Shown: positions 13,301 through 25,575, counted from the first letter of the stretch. The stretch is DNA of 64,000 bases from Monosporascus cannonballus (GCA_004154925.1 QJNS01000141.1:124001-188000); one strand, 5' to 3'. Numbers and translations are program-made. Notes: generated by a model from the letters alone, not told the origin.

Positions 13301-14340
13301 CCTAAGAATTAACGGGAACAATTTATAAATAAATTCCATAAGGATGTATTACACGGATATTAAGAAATCTTTAAAATCACCAGATAACTACAGGAACGAT
13401 ATGATTTCCCTAACTACGCCGTGTAGTTAAAAAAATAATCAAGGATTGTAACGTTTATAATAAGGCTAAGGTAGTTCGTTATAAGCCTTACGAATTACTG
13501 CAACTTACCGATATTTCTAATAAGGTATAGAATATTATAGTTTAGGATTTTATTATTAACTTACCTTTATTGAAAAACCCTGTTATTAAAATCGAATACG
13601 ACGGAATATGGGTGATTATTGACAGACTTACCAAATATGGATATTTCCTACCTTTTAAAGGAAACGTAACAGCAGAATAATTAGTTTATGTTTTTATTAA
13701 ATATTATTTCGACAAATACGGGATACTAGAAAGGATTATTTCTGATAAAGATACGTTTTTTATTTTAAAATTCGGCACCAGTTTTTTTAAGTAAATCGGT
13801 ATTAAACTTAAGTTGTCGACAGCATATTATCCTTGAACGGATGGATAAACGGAACGACTTAATCAAATTTTGAAATAATATTTTAAAAATTATATTAATT
13901 ACTAGTAAAATAACAGGGTAAACTTTTTATTATTAGCGCAAATTGCTTATAATATATTTATTAACGAAAATACGAGCGTATCTCCTTATATACTTATATA
14001 TAGACATAATGTAAAAATAGAACGACTTAAATAATAGCTTAATAAAATGCTAAAAATTATTACGATTACCTTAAAAATAAATATTAAAACAATAAAAATT
14101 AAATAATTCAAATCTGTTTCCAAAATAAATTACGATTCCATTAATAACGGATAACCTAATATTACAATAAAAAAAGAATTAAGGGACCAATTTTAACAAA
14201 AAAGATAAAATTTACTTATTACGCTAGAAATAAAAGTAAGTTCGAATTTTTCACAAATTAAAATAAAGAAAGTTAACAACAAGCTTAATTTTAAAAAGTT
14301 TATCCTGTTTAAGGTCTAAAAAATTATTTTAAAACTAATT
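10400..14340 (+). pseudogene. TE-A pol (protease region, RT, RNase H, integrase)
   Basis: Degenerate plus-strand polyprotein. The RT spans about 11,930-12,420, with D-Y-K-Q-L-N, then R-I-M-P-I-R-F-T-N-A-P-A-N-F-Q. The catalytic box Y-F-D-D is still intact at 12,275-12,286. RNase H is about 12,720-13,080. Integrase is about 13,275-13,900: an N-terminal H-K-D-V-L-H-G-Y zinc-binding block, W-V-I-I-D-R-L-T-K (first catalytic Asp), I-I-S-D-K-D (second), and T-D-G-stop-T-E-R-L-N-Q. No chromodomain was recognised after the integrase. Stops sit at expected tryptophan and glutamine codons. Confidence 0.85.
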
Positions 14341-14639
14341 ATCGATTAATGCTGCCTAAGACAATAAAAATATATTTTGTTTTTTTATATTTCTTTATTT
14401 AAACCAGCATCTAAAAACGTCCCGTTAAAATTAAACCTGGAATTTAAAAAAAATCTGACAAATACGAAATCAAACAAATATTAAATTCCAGAACAACTAA
14501 AAATAAAGTTCAATATTTAATTAAATGAAAAAAATATTTATATAAAAAAAGCATTCAGAAATTTTTAATTACTTTACGAATGTAATAAATTTAATTAGGA
14601 CGTTTTACTGCTAAAATCTTAACCAACCGTTTTTAAAAT

Positions 14640-15060
14640 AGCCAAAACTGCAGGTAATAACGGTTCCCCGCTTAAACCCAAATTTTCGGCGTTCTAATCG
14701 AAGGAAATAAATGCCTCCAAAACGGCATCTATCTCAGAAGCAAATTATACTTATTCCGTTTCTATACGACGTTACTTTTTTTCCATCTTTTCCCGTTTTT
14801 CCAGCTAATCCAACTCTAAACTTTTTTTTAATAATTCCACCGCTTTTTTCTTAAGGAGGTCCTGCTGAAAACGCAGTCGCCTTAATTTCCCAATAAATTT
14901 TAACAATTTTTCGTTTTGTTTTTAACGCTTTTTTTTACAAATTCCTAATACGCTAAAAACTTATTTTCTAAAGTACGCTGCTTTTTTTGTAACCGTTCCT
15001 ATATTTCGTTTATTTTTTAAAAAAATTCATAATTAAAACGTTATAGAAAGAACGCTGTTG
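14640..15060 (-). pseudogene. TE-A decayed antisense coiled-coil ORF
   Basis: On the minus strand, between integrase and 3' LTR, one frame reads a highly charged helix. Blocks such as E-R-L-Q-K-K-Q-R-T-L-E-N-K, K-L-R-R-L-R-F-Q-Q-D-L-L-K-K-K-A and L-E-K-R-E-K-M-E-K-K appear, then an acidic end F-D-stop-N-A-E-N-L-G. Several stops interrupt it, a density compatible with RIP. From memory, predicted proteins with this look (Leu/Arg/Lys coiled coil, acidic tail) occur antisense near the 3' end of fungal Gypsy elements. Function is unknown. Confidence 0.5.
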
Positions 15061-15346
15061 ACGGATATAATAATTATAGTATAACAGCTTAAGAACGTAA
15101 AAATATTCAGTTTCACCGAACCGAATATAATTAAAATAAAAAAACGCCTTAATACTAAATTTTTCAATTAAATTAATTCGAATATCATAAGAATCGCGTT
15201 AATTTAAATAAGGTTTTCTTTTTTCTTTTCGACTACGGCCTATTATAGTAAAATTAGCTGGGATGTTTCTAACGTTTTTCAATAAAATAAAAAAGCCACT
15301 TACGGTTCTTATCTTTCGGACGAAAATCCTTGGAAAAGAGAAATAA

Positions 15347-15768
15347 TGTTATAGGAATAAGGGTTCCCGTTTCGAAGGAACCGACCTTTAAGGCTTAACG
15401 TAAACCTGTCGCGGCTAAACCCCGGACAGGGAGGCTTGGTTCTTAAGGTGATCTGGTTAATCTGGGTAATCTGGAACCAAATTATATAGATTTAACAGAT
15501 CCACGATACATTTACTTTAGGAATTAGAATATATATAATAAACCGGTTTCTTATGTAAATAGCACTTACTTAGTTTCGCTCCTTAATTATTAATTTAAGC
15601 TTTTAATTAAAAGGTAACTATACCGTTCTTTATTAAGGGAAAAGTCCTTAAAATCTTTTTAACGAACAGATCTTTGAATTATTCCTCGCCCTATTGTTAC
15701 CTGCAAATCAAGACCCCTTTTCGGATGCTGTTCATACCTCTAGGTGGATGTATGACAGGTTCGTTACA
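15347..15768 (+). repeat. TE-A 3' LTR
   Basis: 422 bp, starting TGTTATAGGAAT and ending in GGTTCGTTACA. It keeps much more G and C in its last 150 bp than the 5' copy, so its inner end best shows the unmutated LTR. Immediately after it come the duplication GCAAT and the resumed TE-B RT frame. Confidence 0.95.
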
Positions 15769-15773
15769 GCAAT

Positions 15774-18300
15774 ACCGTTCGGCTTATACGGGATTTCCGT
15801 AACCTTCCAGCGATACGTTAACGAGATCCTAAAGGAGTATTTCGACGTTTTCTGCTTAGCGTATATAGATAATATCCTTATTTTTTTCCGGATTTAAAGA
15901 AGATTATATACAAAAGGTAAGAAAGGTTTTAAGCCGTTTAAAAAAAACAGATTTAAATTTGGATATTTTTAAGTGCAAATTAGCCGTAAAAACGATAAAA
16001 CATCTTAGAGTTATGATAGACGCCGAGAAGGAGATACGAATGGACTCCGAAAAATTACGCGCAATCAAAAAGTAAAAAATTCCCAAAATGCTTAAAAAAA
16101 TCCGAAATTTCTTAAGGTTTGCAAATTTTTACCGCGATTTTATAACTTATTACGTAAATATATCGGTATTGTTAATAACTTTAACCCGGAAAAAAACCTT
16201 ATTCCGTTAAGGAAAAAATAATGTTTAAGTATTTTAAAAACGCCATTATAACGGAATTAATTTTGGTCTAATAAAACCCTGAAAAACTTATAGTATTAAA
16301 ATTAAATTATTTAGGAGTAATATACGGAAATTATTTATCCCAAATTATTAAATTAAATATATTATGTCCGGTTATTTATTATTTCAAAAATATAAGATTT
16401 TACTAAACTTAATTGCGAAATATATAATAAGGAATTTTTAACAGTAATAAATTATTTAAAAACGTAAAATATAAAATTATATAATATAATAATCCCGTTC
16501 AAAAATATTACCGACTGTAAAAATTTAAAATATTTTATAATTATTAAAAAATTAAACAAATATTAAATAAAATACTTAAAAAGGTTATTTTATTTTAATT
16601 TTTAATTCGAATTCCGTATGGGCCGTTTAAATATTAAGGCCAATATATTTTTGTATAAGGAACAAAATATGCTTACAAAGGAAAACGATAGCCGAAAAAC
16701 CGTATAAAAATTTTAATTAATAAAGGATAAATAATTATTTATATTATTTACGAAACCTTAAAAATGCGTTAAAAATACGATAATAATTAATAATATTAAA
16801 ATTAAAAATTACGGGTTATTTTTTTTAAAAAAAGCAAATATTTTAAAATTACGAAAATCTTTAGAAATTTTAAAACGGAACGTTAAAATATAATAAACAT
16901 TATAACCGTATTATTAAGGTTCTTATAAAAAAGAACGTAATGTTCTTGCAGAATTAAAACTATTAATATTAATCGCGAAATATATTTTAGACGTTAAAGG
17001 CTTTTTTTAATTTCGGAAACTTTTTTAGATTTCAGATTAAAAGCCGTTTAAAACGGCCTTGATATAAAATATTTACGATTTTTATATAATAGATTACCCA
17101 GGTAAAACGGTTACGATAACGGTATTTTCGAAAAGCTTTTTTTGGCCGGATATATATCGTATAATAAGGTAATTCTGTAGGAATTACGACATATACGGCC
17201 ATAAAAATATATAAAGAAATAAAAAAAGAGTTATTAAAATTATTTCCGGTTTCCGAATAATTTTATAATAAATTATTAATTAATTTTATAACCGACTTAT
17301 TAGCCGTCTTTAAATACGATTTATGTATTTTAATAATTATAATAAATTAATTATTTAAGATAATAATTTTAAAAATAATATATACGATAAACGTAAAAGT
17401 ATATATGGAAATATTCGTAAAACTATATTAAAGATTTTATGCTTTTTTAAGGTTATTATAAATAATAAAGGAATTAATTAGGTAAAGAAATTCTGGATTA
17501 AATTTTACAAATTAATAAGGACAAAATAACGTTTTTTTATTATATATTATTTAAAAACCGATAATATTATCGAAAGGGTTAATTAAAAAGTATTAATTTA
17601 TTTACGAATTTTCGTACCGTATTTATAGTAAAAATAAAATAAATTCTTTTCGGAAATAATATTTATAATTAATAACTAAAATATAATTTTAATAAAATTA
17701 AGTTTTTTTTTCTTATTTTATAAATATTATATTAACTTAATTCTTTAAATAAAAAGTAATTTGCCAGTTAAAAAAATTTACGTATAAAAACTGAAAGTTT
17801 TGTTAAAAATTGCGGAAAAATACGAAATTTATTTAAGCCGTAATAGCGGCAGTTTAATAAACCTAAGAGAAAGTAATAAATAAACGTCGTTTTTTGCCGA
17901 AAAATACGAAATTGGCGATAAAATCTGGTTATTTTTAAAAAGTGTTATTATTGTTTGGCCATCGAAAAAGCTAAAATAATTTTAAACTAAATGTTGAGTA
18001 ATTAAAGTAATTAATTTCTATATTATCGAATTAAATATATTTTAAAAGATTTGTAACCGTTTTTACGTTAATTCGTTAAGGTATTTAAATTACAACTTTT
18101 TAAAGTTTTAAATTAACGCAAATACGTAATGTTTTTTATTATTTTTAAAAAAAATAACGAATTACAATTTAAAATCGAAAATATTTTCTAAGCACGAATT
18201 GAAAAGGTAAAAAAAGGTTTTATACGTTAAATCTAGGTAAAATAATTAAATTACGCAAAATCGATTTAAAAGCCGTTCGAAAAGTTCATAAATACGGCGG
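15774..18300 (+). pseudogene. TE-B pol, second half (RT end, RNase H, integrase)
   Basis: RT resumes as P-F-G-L-Y-G-I-S-V-T-F-Q-R-Y-V-N-E and reaches the catalytic box as Y-I-D-N (15,863-15,874), with the second catalytic Asp mutated to Asn. The RT connection block (N-F-N-P-E-K-N-L-I-P-L-type reading) follows at about 16,100-16,210. Degenerate RNase H lies at about 16,230-16,640. Integrase fragments run over about 16,880-17,700, including a T-D-N-I-I-E-R-V-N block matching T-D-G-Q-T-E-R-x-N. Stops are dense. Confidence 0.75.
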
Positions 18301-19863
18301 CTTTATAATAATTCGAAAAGAAATACGGCAATATAGCTATTCATAACGGACCCTAAATTTAACATATTATCTGAAAACGGACAGGTAAAATTTTAGCTTA
18401 AAAATACCGGCCAGACGGTACGTAAGCAGTATAAGAAATTTGGGGGAATCGTTCAAAAATAATTTTAAGTAATTCGCAAATAAATATTAAAATAACGTTT
18501 TTGTAATTTACGAATAAAATATATTAAAAAGGAATTAAAAATTAGAGAAATAATATATTAATTACGAAATTATTTGATTATTTTTGAAAACTTATAAATT
18601 TATCGATTTATTTTACGAATTTATAATATTAGTACTATACGGAAATTACGTATTTATAATGCGTAATTAGTCGGCTTTATTTATATTAAATTCCGGTAAA
18701 ATTAAAACTTTTTTTAGCGTTTAAATTATGATAACGAAATTTTCGAAAACGTTAATAATATATTTATTAACCGTTATTAATTTAATTTATAATATAAATT
18801 AATAAATAATATAAGAAAAACGTAAAAATATTGTAAAAAACGTTTATATAACCAAATTTATTATTTTAATGCTTAATACATTTTTTTATTATACGGGACG
18901 GAAAAACCGGTAAAATTAGGAACTTAATTTACGTATAAATAATATATAAGCTAGGAATTAAGAACATAAATTTACTTTAAAACGAACGATGTACGAAAAC
19001 TTAAAATATAAACGTAAAATTTCGGTATCCCTTTTTTCCTAAGTACGGATATTTATTAAGCTAAGGTTACCGGCAAAAAAGCAATATAGGAAATGCGTAA
19101 GGAAAATAAATTTATTGGGATTTTGGTAATCGTAATTAAAAGTAACATTATAAAACGTATCAACAGCTTAACGAAATTCGGGAATATCCGTAATTTAAAA
19201 CAATTATATTAAATAATATATTAATAAAAATAAAAAAATATTGATTTCGGAATATTTCAAATTATTATTAACGTAAACCTAATAATAAACCGCTTTTTTA
19301 TTTGTAATAATAAATACTTTAAGAATAATATATTAATAATATATAAATAAATTATATATTTTATTAATTCAAATAAAGCGTATCCGAGTTCTCGGAAAAA
19401 TAAATTTTACAAGTAAAATACGGTATATTACGAATACAAATAAGATATTTGTTCAGGGCGACATAAGTACGTAACGTACGAAAAGTTTTGGCGGATTCCG
19501 ACTTATTAAAAAGGCTCGAAAATATAAAAACGTTTTTTTCGGGATATTTTTGCGGCATTATAACGTATTAATTAATTTTTAAATTATTATAAAATAAAAT
19601 ATAAAAACATTATAATAAATATTAATAAACTTAATTTATCGAATTAAGTTATTATTATAAAAAAAGTTAAAATAAATAAAAACGTAAACGTATTTTTATA
19701 TATAAGCCTATTTAACGTATAATTAACTTATAATTAGTTATCTAAATTAAGCTTAATTCGGAAATCGATAAATTTCCGAATTTCGGATTAATTAAAGGCT
19801 AAAAATTGACGTAATTATTAATTTTGCAATAAATTAACCCTTTTTGAAAAAGGTAGGGGGTAA

Positions 19864-20050
19864 TATAATAGGGCTGTATAAAGCCTTATTATAGAGCACC
19901 GGACAAACGCCGGTACCAAGCAACTTTAGCGCAGCGCCTTATATGCGAACATACATAACTGTATTTTCATCTTCCCTTTTTTTCTCTTTAGCTAGAAAAT
20001 AAACTCTCATTGGCAACTGATTGCAGACCGCTTAGGTGAAGCCTTTTACA
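19864..20050 (+). repeat. TE-B 3' LTR
   Basis: 187 bp, the same length as the 5' LTR, starting TATAATAGGG (from TGTAATAGGG) and ending CCTTTTACA. It is preceded by a purine tract ending AGGTAGGGGG and followed by the AATAA duplication and the remaining 24 bp of the TE-C 5' LTR. Confidence 0.93.
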
Positions 20051-20055
20051 AATAA

Positions 20056-20079
20056 TTGGTTAAATCCGAAGCCGTTATA
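20056..20079 (+). repeat. TE-C 5' LTR, right end (after TE-B)
   Basis: The 24 bases match 26,527-26,550 at the end of the TE-C 3' LTR apart from three transitions. They continue exactly where 5,931 left off once TE-B and one AATAA copy are removed. This fixes the nesting order. Confidence 0.9.
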
Positions 20080-20099
20080 CGTTATAAGCTTTTGTTCAG

Positions 20100-21640
20100 T
20101 AGTACCGTTAGATTCTGAGCAATATCGCCGACGCTATGTTAATTAGCAAACAGCCCGAACAGCTTATTTACCAGGTCCCTGATAACCCGAATATTAAAAT
20201 GGAATCGGAAGAGGAAAAGCTTTGCTTTTCTTGTGAAGAACTTTTTTGACGTCTGGATGTTATGAATAAGCGCATTTTTCAGTTTGAGAGAGATAATAAT
20301 GATCTTATAACGTCCTTTTAAGCCGCCTATAAGAAGTTTGAGAAGAAAAAGAAAGCTTCCGAGGCTAAAAGGCCTTTTCGAGCGAACCAGGTTATTTAGC
20401 TGAATTCTATCAAAAAACTAGAAAAGGTTCTTAAGTTTCTCAAATTAGAACTGTTCAACGGAACCTTGATTAATATATAATTGTTTTCGACTTAATGCCG
20501 AATATATTTCGGGTATTTTCTTATTTGATTAATTACTTTTATTATACGAATAGAATTTGTAATCGGACGATTTATCGAAAATGCAATTATTTGGTTTAAG
20601 CCCGTTATGAGAGAGTACGTAATTTTGTTAATCGAAAAACGAAATTTAAAAATAATACGAATTTAAAATAATTTTAAAAGATTTAAGTAAATATTAACGA
20701 AAGTTTTCAGAATAATAAACAAAAAGATAAAAGCCGAAATATATATTTAATAATTACGATAAAAAGGATTAATATTTACTTATAGTGATATATTTGTTTG
20801 ATTAACCTTTAAAGTAAATTAGGGACAAAAAGTATTAATAGCCAAATTTTTCGACGGTCTGAAAAAGGAAATATAAAAAAAAATTAAATTCAATCGGCTT
20901 AATCATTTATCAGATTATATCGTTATGGTAATTAAGATTAACAATCGATAATACGCCTAGCGTATTAAAGACATTAAAAAGAATAATAACAAACTCTAAT
21001 ATACGGTTAATATTATCGCCTTTCAATGTGTTAATATTTTTTACGGTACGAAATTAGGATTTATGAAACTAAGAGTTACTTATAGGAAAGATTAAAGTTA
21101 AATTAAATATTTTAATTATAACAAAATGGGATATAAGGCAGTATAATGTAAAGTACTTAAAAAACCCTATTAAAATAACTAGAAACCTATACTCGAAGAA
21201 TAATCTAAAAAACTAGAAAAACGAAAGTAAACCTATTAATATAATTTAGCTTAAATACATATTAGATTCTCTATGGCGAAAAGTCCAATAGAGAATATAA
21301 GAAGCCAGGAAGCTGGCTTAATAAGTATTGCAAACATAATAAGAAATACTTTAAGGATAATTACGCGAATACTAAGATTAAATATAAAAACTCTATTCCG
21401 GAACCTCTGATCGATACGGCAAAATATATGCCATATATTGTTAACGGCGAGAATATCTCAATTACGACAAATAAAAATAATATATTTACGGACAAATTAC
21501 CCGTATATATTATAAAGAATTCGATTTTCCAAACCGTATCGGAGATAATAAGAATAATAAATAATAATATTGATATTTTCGATTTATAGCTTTAGGAAAT
21601 ATTTAGTAATTGGCCGAAATAGAAAATTGACCTCAAGAAA
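20100..21640 (+). pseudogene. TE-C gag region
   Basis: The first about 380 bp are unusually little mutated and read a lysine/glutamate-rich, probably coiled-coil N-terminal segment (blocks such as E-S-E-E-E-K-L-C-F-S-C and K-K-F-E-K-K-K-K-A-S-E-A-K) with a few stops. From about 20,480 the AT content jumps and the frame decays. A gag-like block F-F-D-G-L-K-K-E-I is seen near 20,850. No zinc knuckle could be identified with confidence. Confidence 0.55.
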
Positions 21641-24600
21641 TGTAATGCTCGTAAAAAAACCCTTTTTATTATTATTAATAATATAATTATTAAATAGAAA
21701 AAAATTAATTTAGTATACAGTTAAAAAATATTACCAAAAAGTTATTATAAATCTTTATTTTTAATTAGTATTTATTATACACTTTTACGAAAGAAAAGTT
21801 ATTAAGAAACGAAATACGTTAATTTATAGGAAAACTTTAGAACGATAGTTCGTACGACGTATTATGGGATACAATCGTAAACATAAAACAATAATTTATT
21901 TAATAACGAGAAAAATTATAGCAAAATTAAAAATAATTAATATAGTTCGAAAAAATAATACGCCGGTAATAACGATAGATATAGCGATTTAACGCGTTAA
22001 ATACAGAAATATAGATAAAGTTCGATAAATTCGAATAAGAGTTAAAAAAAGGTTACTTATAAGAAAGCCGTAAGATAATAAAACTCAGAGGAATTAAAGA
22101 GAATTCCTAAGAAGGACTTTAAACGCGATAATAAAAGCTATTAATAACTTTATTACTTTAGATATATAAATCGGAACGTATTAGTATACCGTAATAGTGG
22201 ATTGCGAAGTTTTAGACGGAAATTATATTGCATCAGATATAGATAATAAGTTTAAATTACTATAAAGATATAAATTAAAATCTTATATAACGACGCATAT
22301 TGAAAATTAGGAATTCGTTTACGATAACGGAAAAATTATATGCGAAATTAATTATTTCGAGATTTTTGTTTAGGAACGATATTAGATAGTTGATTTCGAT
22401 ATTGTTTTATTTGAAAATTATAATATGATCTTAGGATTATTATAGATACCTTAATACGGAGTTTTGATTAATAAAGAAATTTGTTAGATAAGGTTTATTT
22501 TATATTTTATTAATAAATATAAAATGAGAAAATTAAGATCTTAATATTTTATCAATAATAGCGATAAATACAGACATAAGGATATAATAGAAACCTTATT
22601 ACTTAAAGAGATAAAATATAAAAAAGAAAATAGATATTCAAAAAGAATACAACGTATTGTTATTATTATCAAAGCGAAACTAAAGTAATTAAATAACGAT
22701 TTAAAGTAATAATAGTTTTAAGAATTAGAAAATCTGATTAATATGTTATCATAATATCGTAAATACGAACAGCTTTTAAGAAAAGAGTTTGATACGAAGT
22801 TACTAGAATATAACGAATAAAATTATAAGATAATCTTTAAGGAAAGATCTTTAATGAAGTTATACTTTATTTATAATTTTAGCGGAAATAACTTATGTAC
22901 TTTTATAAAATATTTAGAAAATCGGTTATAAAAAGAATGGATTCGGTTTTCGAAATCACCGGCAGATTACTTAATATTTTTAGTATTTAAAAAAACGGAA
23001 AATTGTAATTTATAGTTAATTATCGATAATTAAACGATATTACTGTTAACAATTAAATATTATTATTTTTGATTATAAAAATAAATATTTAATTTTACGG
23101 AACTAGATAGTTAATAATATTTGATTTTAAAGATAAATATAATTTTATTAGGATTATAAAAGAATACGAATAAAAAATAGCTTTTAGAATGAAATACAGA
23201 TTATTTAAGTATTTGGTTATATTAATAGGATTTACGAACGTATTAGTAATTTTTCAGCGGATAGTTAATTATGTATTACGGGAATATCTCGATATTTTCG
23301 TCGTATGCTACCTCGACGACAATTTTATTTTCTTAGAAACGGAAGAAATATATATAAGATACGTTTATAAAGTTTTTTAAGTTTTATAGGACGTAAGGTT
23401 ATTTGTTAACGTAAATAAGAATTAGTTTTATATATAAAAAATAGAATATTTAGGATATATTATTATCTCAGAATATATTAAGATAGACCTTAAGAAAATC
23501 GCTGCAGTTATAAAATGGCAAATGTTAACGACAGTTAAAAAGGTATAGGTATTTTTTGAATTCGCCAATTATTATAAGAAGTTTATTCGAAACTTTAATA
23601 AAATAGTTATACCCCTAACGAATTTTACGAAAAAAGAAAAAGAGTTTAAATGGATATTAAATACAGAAAAAGCATTTTAGGATATTAAGAATGCGATTAT
23701 TAGCGAGCTAATGTTAATTATGTACGATTTAAACCGTTTCGTTAAATTAAAAACCGATATTTCGAATTAAGTATTAGGCGTAATAATCGAATGACGAAAT
23801 AATTAAGGTAAATTGTACCTTATTATATTTTTTTCGTACAAATTAAAAGGAGCCGAATTTAATTACGGTATTTTAAATAAGGAATTTATGGTCATTATTA
23901 TAGTATTTCGAAAGTTTAGGTATTTCTTAAAGGAAAATTTGTATTAGGTTAAGGTGTATATAGATTATCAAAATTTTACTCGTTTTATTACGACCAGAGA
24001 ATTTACCGGACGATAATTTCGTTATGTGGAAAAATTGGCGAATTTCGATTTCGTTATTATTTATAGGAAAGGTTTTAAAAATAGCAAAGCAGATATTTTA
24101 AGCAGGCGACCAAACCTTAAAGAGAAATTGGTCAAAATTAATTATATCATTTTCGATATTATTATAAAAGGATATTTATGCTTACGACAAATTGCGACGA
24201 TTTAGATAGTACTTTTCGATATACACTAGAAAATCTAGTAATATAACGACGGTCTCCTAGAAAATTAAAGAATAAATAAAATATAAATTCCAGAAAAATA
24301 CCAGAAAAATTTAGTACGAACTATATACGAACATCAATTATATAAATATCTAAGGATTTATAAAATCTTAAAATAGTTTTAACGTATATATTCCTTTCTT
24401 AAAATAAGATTAACGGTATATAAAATAATACGGCTATACGATATTTGCGCTAGAAAGAAAACTCGATAATATAAACTATACGAAAAATTACAGTTATTAC
24501 AAATGGCAAAACGACCCTAGTATTTAGTTATATTCGATTTTATTACCAAATTCCCTATATCACAAGATCTAGTTATAGGAATATATTACGATAACATTTT

Positions 24601-25400
24601 CGTAATTGTCGATCGATTTATGAAATTTTCTAATTTTTATCATATTACGAAAATACGGACGCCGAACAAATGATATATATTTTTTTAGATATATCTTTAA
24701 TATATACGGATTATTAATAGAAATTATTTTAAATAAAGGATAGATATTTGAATTTAAGTTTTGGCAAAGATTTATAGTATAAATCGGCTTAAATTACAAA
24801 TTATTTAATACGTTTAAATTTTAAACGGGTAAATAAATAAAACGAACGAATTAAACTTTAGAAACTTATTTACGATATTATATTAATTGCGAACAAATAA
24901 TTAAATTAAGAAATCACTAATTATATAATTAGCTTATAATACCAGTTATTACGAAGGCATTAAGATAATATCAGCAAATATAAATTTTGATTTTATTTAA
25001 ACAGTTTATAAAAAATACGGAGCGACAATTTAATTAATATTAAAATAATTTTTGCATTGCAATAATTATGATACTTATATTAAAAGATATAAATAAAATT
25101 AGAATTTGTACGAAACTAGATAAATAAGTATTATAATTAAAAAAGATTAAAAAGATTAATTTTCAAAAAAGGCGAAATGGTGTTGTTTGTTATAAAAAAT
25201 ATTTAAATAAAATAACTTAACAAAAAACTCGGTTTCAAATATATCGGACTATATAAAATTACCAAAAAAGATAAAATATAATTATTAATTAAAAGGTTTT
25301 TAAACATTAAATTTTATTTAATCTTTTACGTTTTTTAATTCAAATTAATAATAGATATAATTAAAATACATACGGTACAAAACGATATAGAAATAAAAGA
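21640..25400 (+). pseudogene. TE-C pol (protease region, RT, RNase H, integrase)
   Basis: RT is clearest at 22,850-23,400. An open 63-codon stretch (23,189-23,380) reads K-Y-L-V-I-L-I-G-F-T-N-V-L-V-I-F-Q-R, then C-Y-L-D-D with the catalytic aspartates intact (23,309-23,320). RNase H follows (about 23,650-24,110), ending in Y-R-K-G-F-K-N-S-K-A-D-I-L-S-R-R-P, a good match to the Gypsy connector. Integrase remains lie at about 24,250-24,900, including V-I-V-D-R-F-M-K-F (first catalytic Asp block). RIP-type stops interrupt all of them. Confidence 0.8.
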
Positions 25401-25404
25401 TAAA

Positions 25405-25575
25405 TAGATATACGAAATAGAAAAGATTTTCGATATGCGGAAAAAAAACGGATTTATCTAGTATCTAATTAAGTGAAAAAAGTACCCAGATTTCGAAAAT
25501 ATCTAGGAACTCGCTAAGAACCTTATTAGCGCCTAGCGCCTATTGAAAAACTTTTACCAGTAACGACAGAATTAC
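25405..25575 (+). pseudogene. TE-C chromodomain
   Basis: Reading Y-E-I-E-K-I-F-D-M-R-K-K-N-G-F-I, a stop, Y-L-I-K, a stop at the expected tryptophan (TGA), K-K-Y-P-D-F-E-N-I, another stop at a tryptophan (TAG), then E-L-A-K-N-L-I. This reproduces the chromodomain consensus Y-x-V-E-x-I-L-x-x-R ... Y-L-V-K-W-x-G-Y ... N-T-W-E-P-x-x-N-L almost residue for residue. In chromoviruses this C-terminal integrase module binds methylated histone H3 and steers insertion to heterochromatin. Confidence 0.8.

Larger units (their letters stand above)
8579..15768 (+). mobile_element. TE-A: complete-structure Ty3/Gypsy element nested in TE-B
   Basis: 7,190-bp LTR retrotransposon with two LTRs of exactly 422 bp. 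The target-site duplication is GTAAT (8,574-8,578) and GCAAT (15,769-15,773), one C-to-T change apart as RIP would cause. A purine tract (15,332-15,343) abuts the 3' LTR. Gag with a zinc knuckle, then RT, RNase H and integrase lie on the plus strand, which gives the Ty3/Gypsy order. A decayed antisense coiled-coil frame lies between integrase and 3' LTR. It interrupts the TE-B RT between L-V and P-F-G-L, so it is the youngest of the three nested insertions. Stops throughout pol make it inactive. Confidence 0.95.
5932..20050 (+). mobile_element. TE-B: Ty3/Gypsy element inserted in the TE-C 5' LTR
   Basis: LTR retrotransposon with identical-length 187-bp LTRs (5,932-6,118 and 19,864-20,050) and a perfect AATAA target-site duplication at 5,927-5,931 and 20,051-20,055. 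It interrupts the TE-C LTR. Without the nested TE-A (8,579-15,768 plus one 5-bp duplication) its own length is about 6.9 kb. A purine tract, 19,846-19,860, precedes the 3' LTR. Pol reads protease/RT start, RT, RNase H, integrase on the plus strand. Positions 6,150-7,640 are in the gag position but too decayed for me to recognise. The last kilobase (about 18.3-19.8 kb) has no recognised domain; a 64-codon minus-strand open stretch at 19,364-19,558 is the longest there and is probably chance. Confidence 0.93.

Noticed and set aside
19364..19558. 64-codon minus-strand frame near the 3' end of TE-B as a second antisense gene
   Set aside because: No coiled-coil or charge pattern like that of TE-A and no family resemblance; frames of this size arise by chance once RIP removes many codons.
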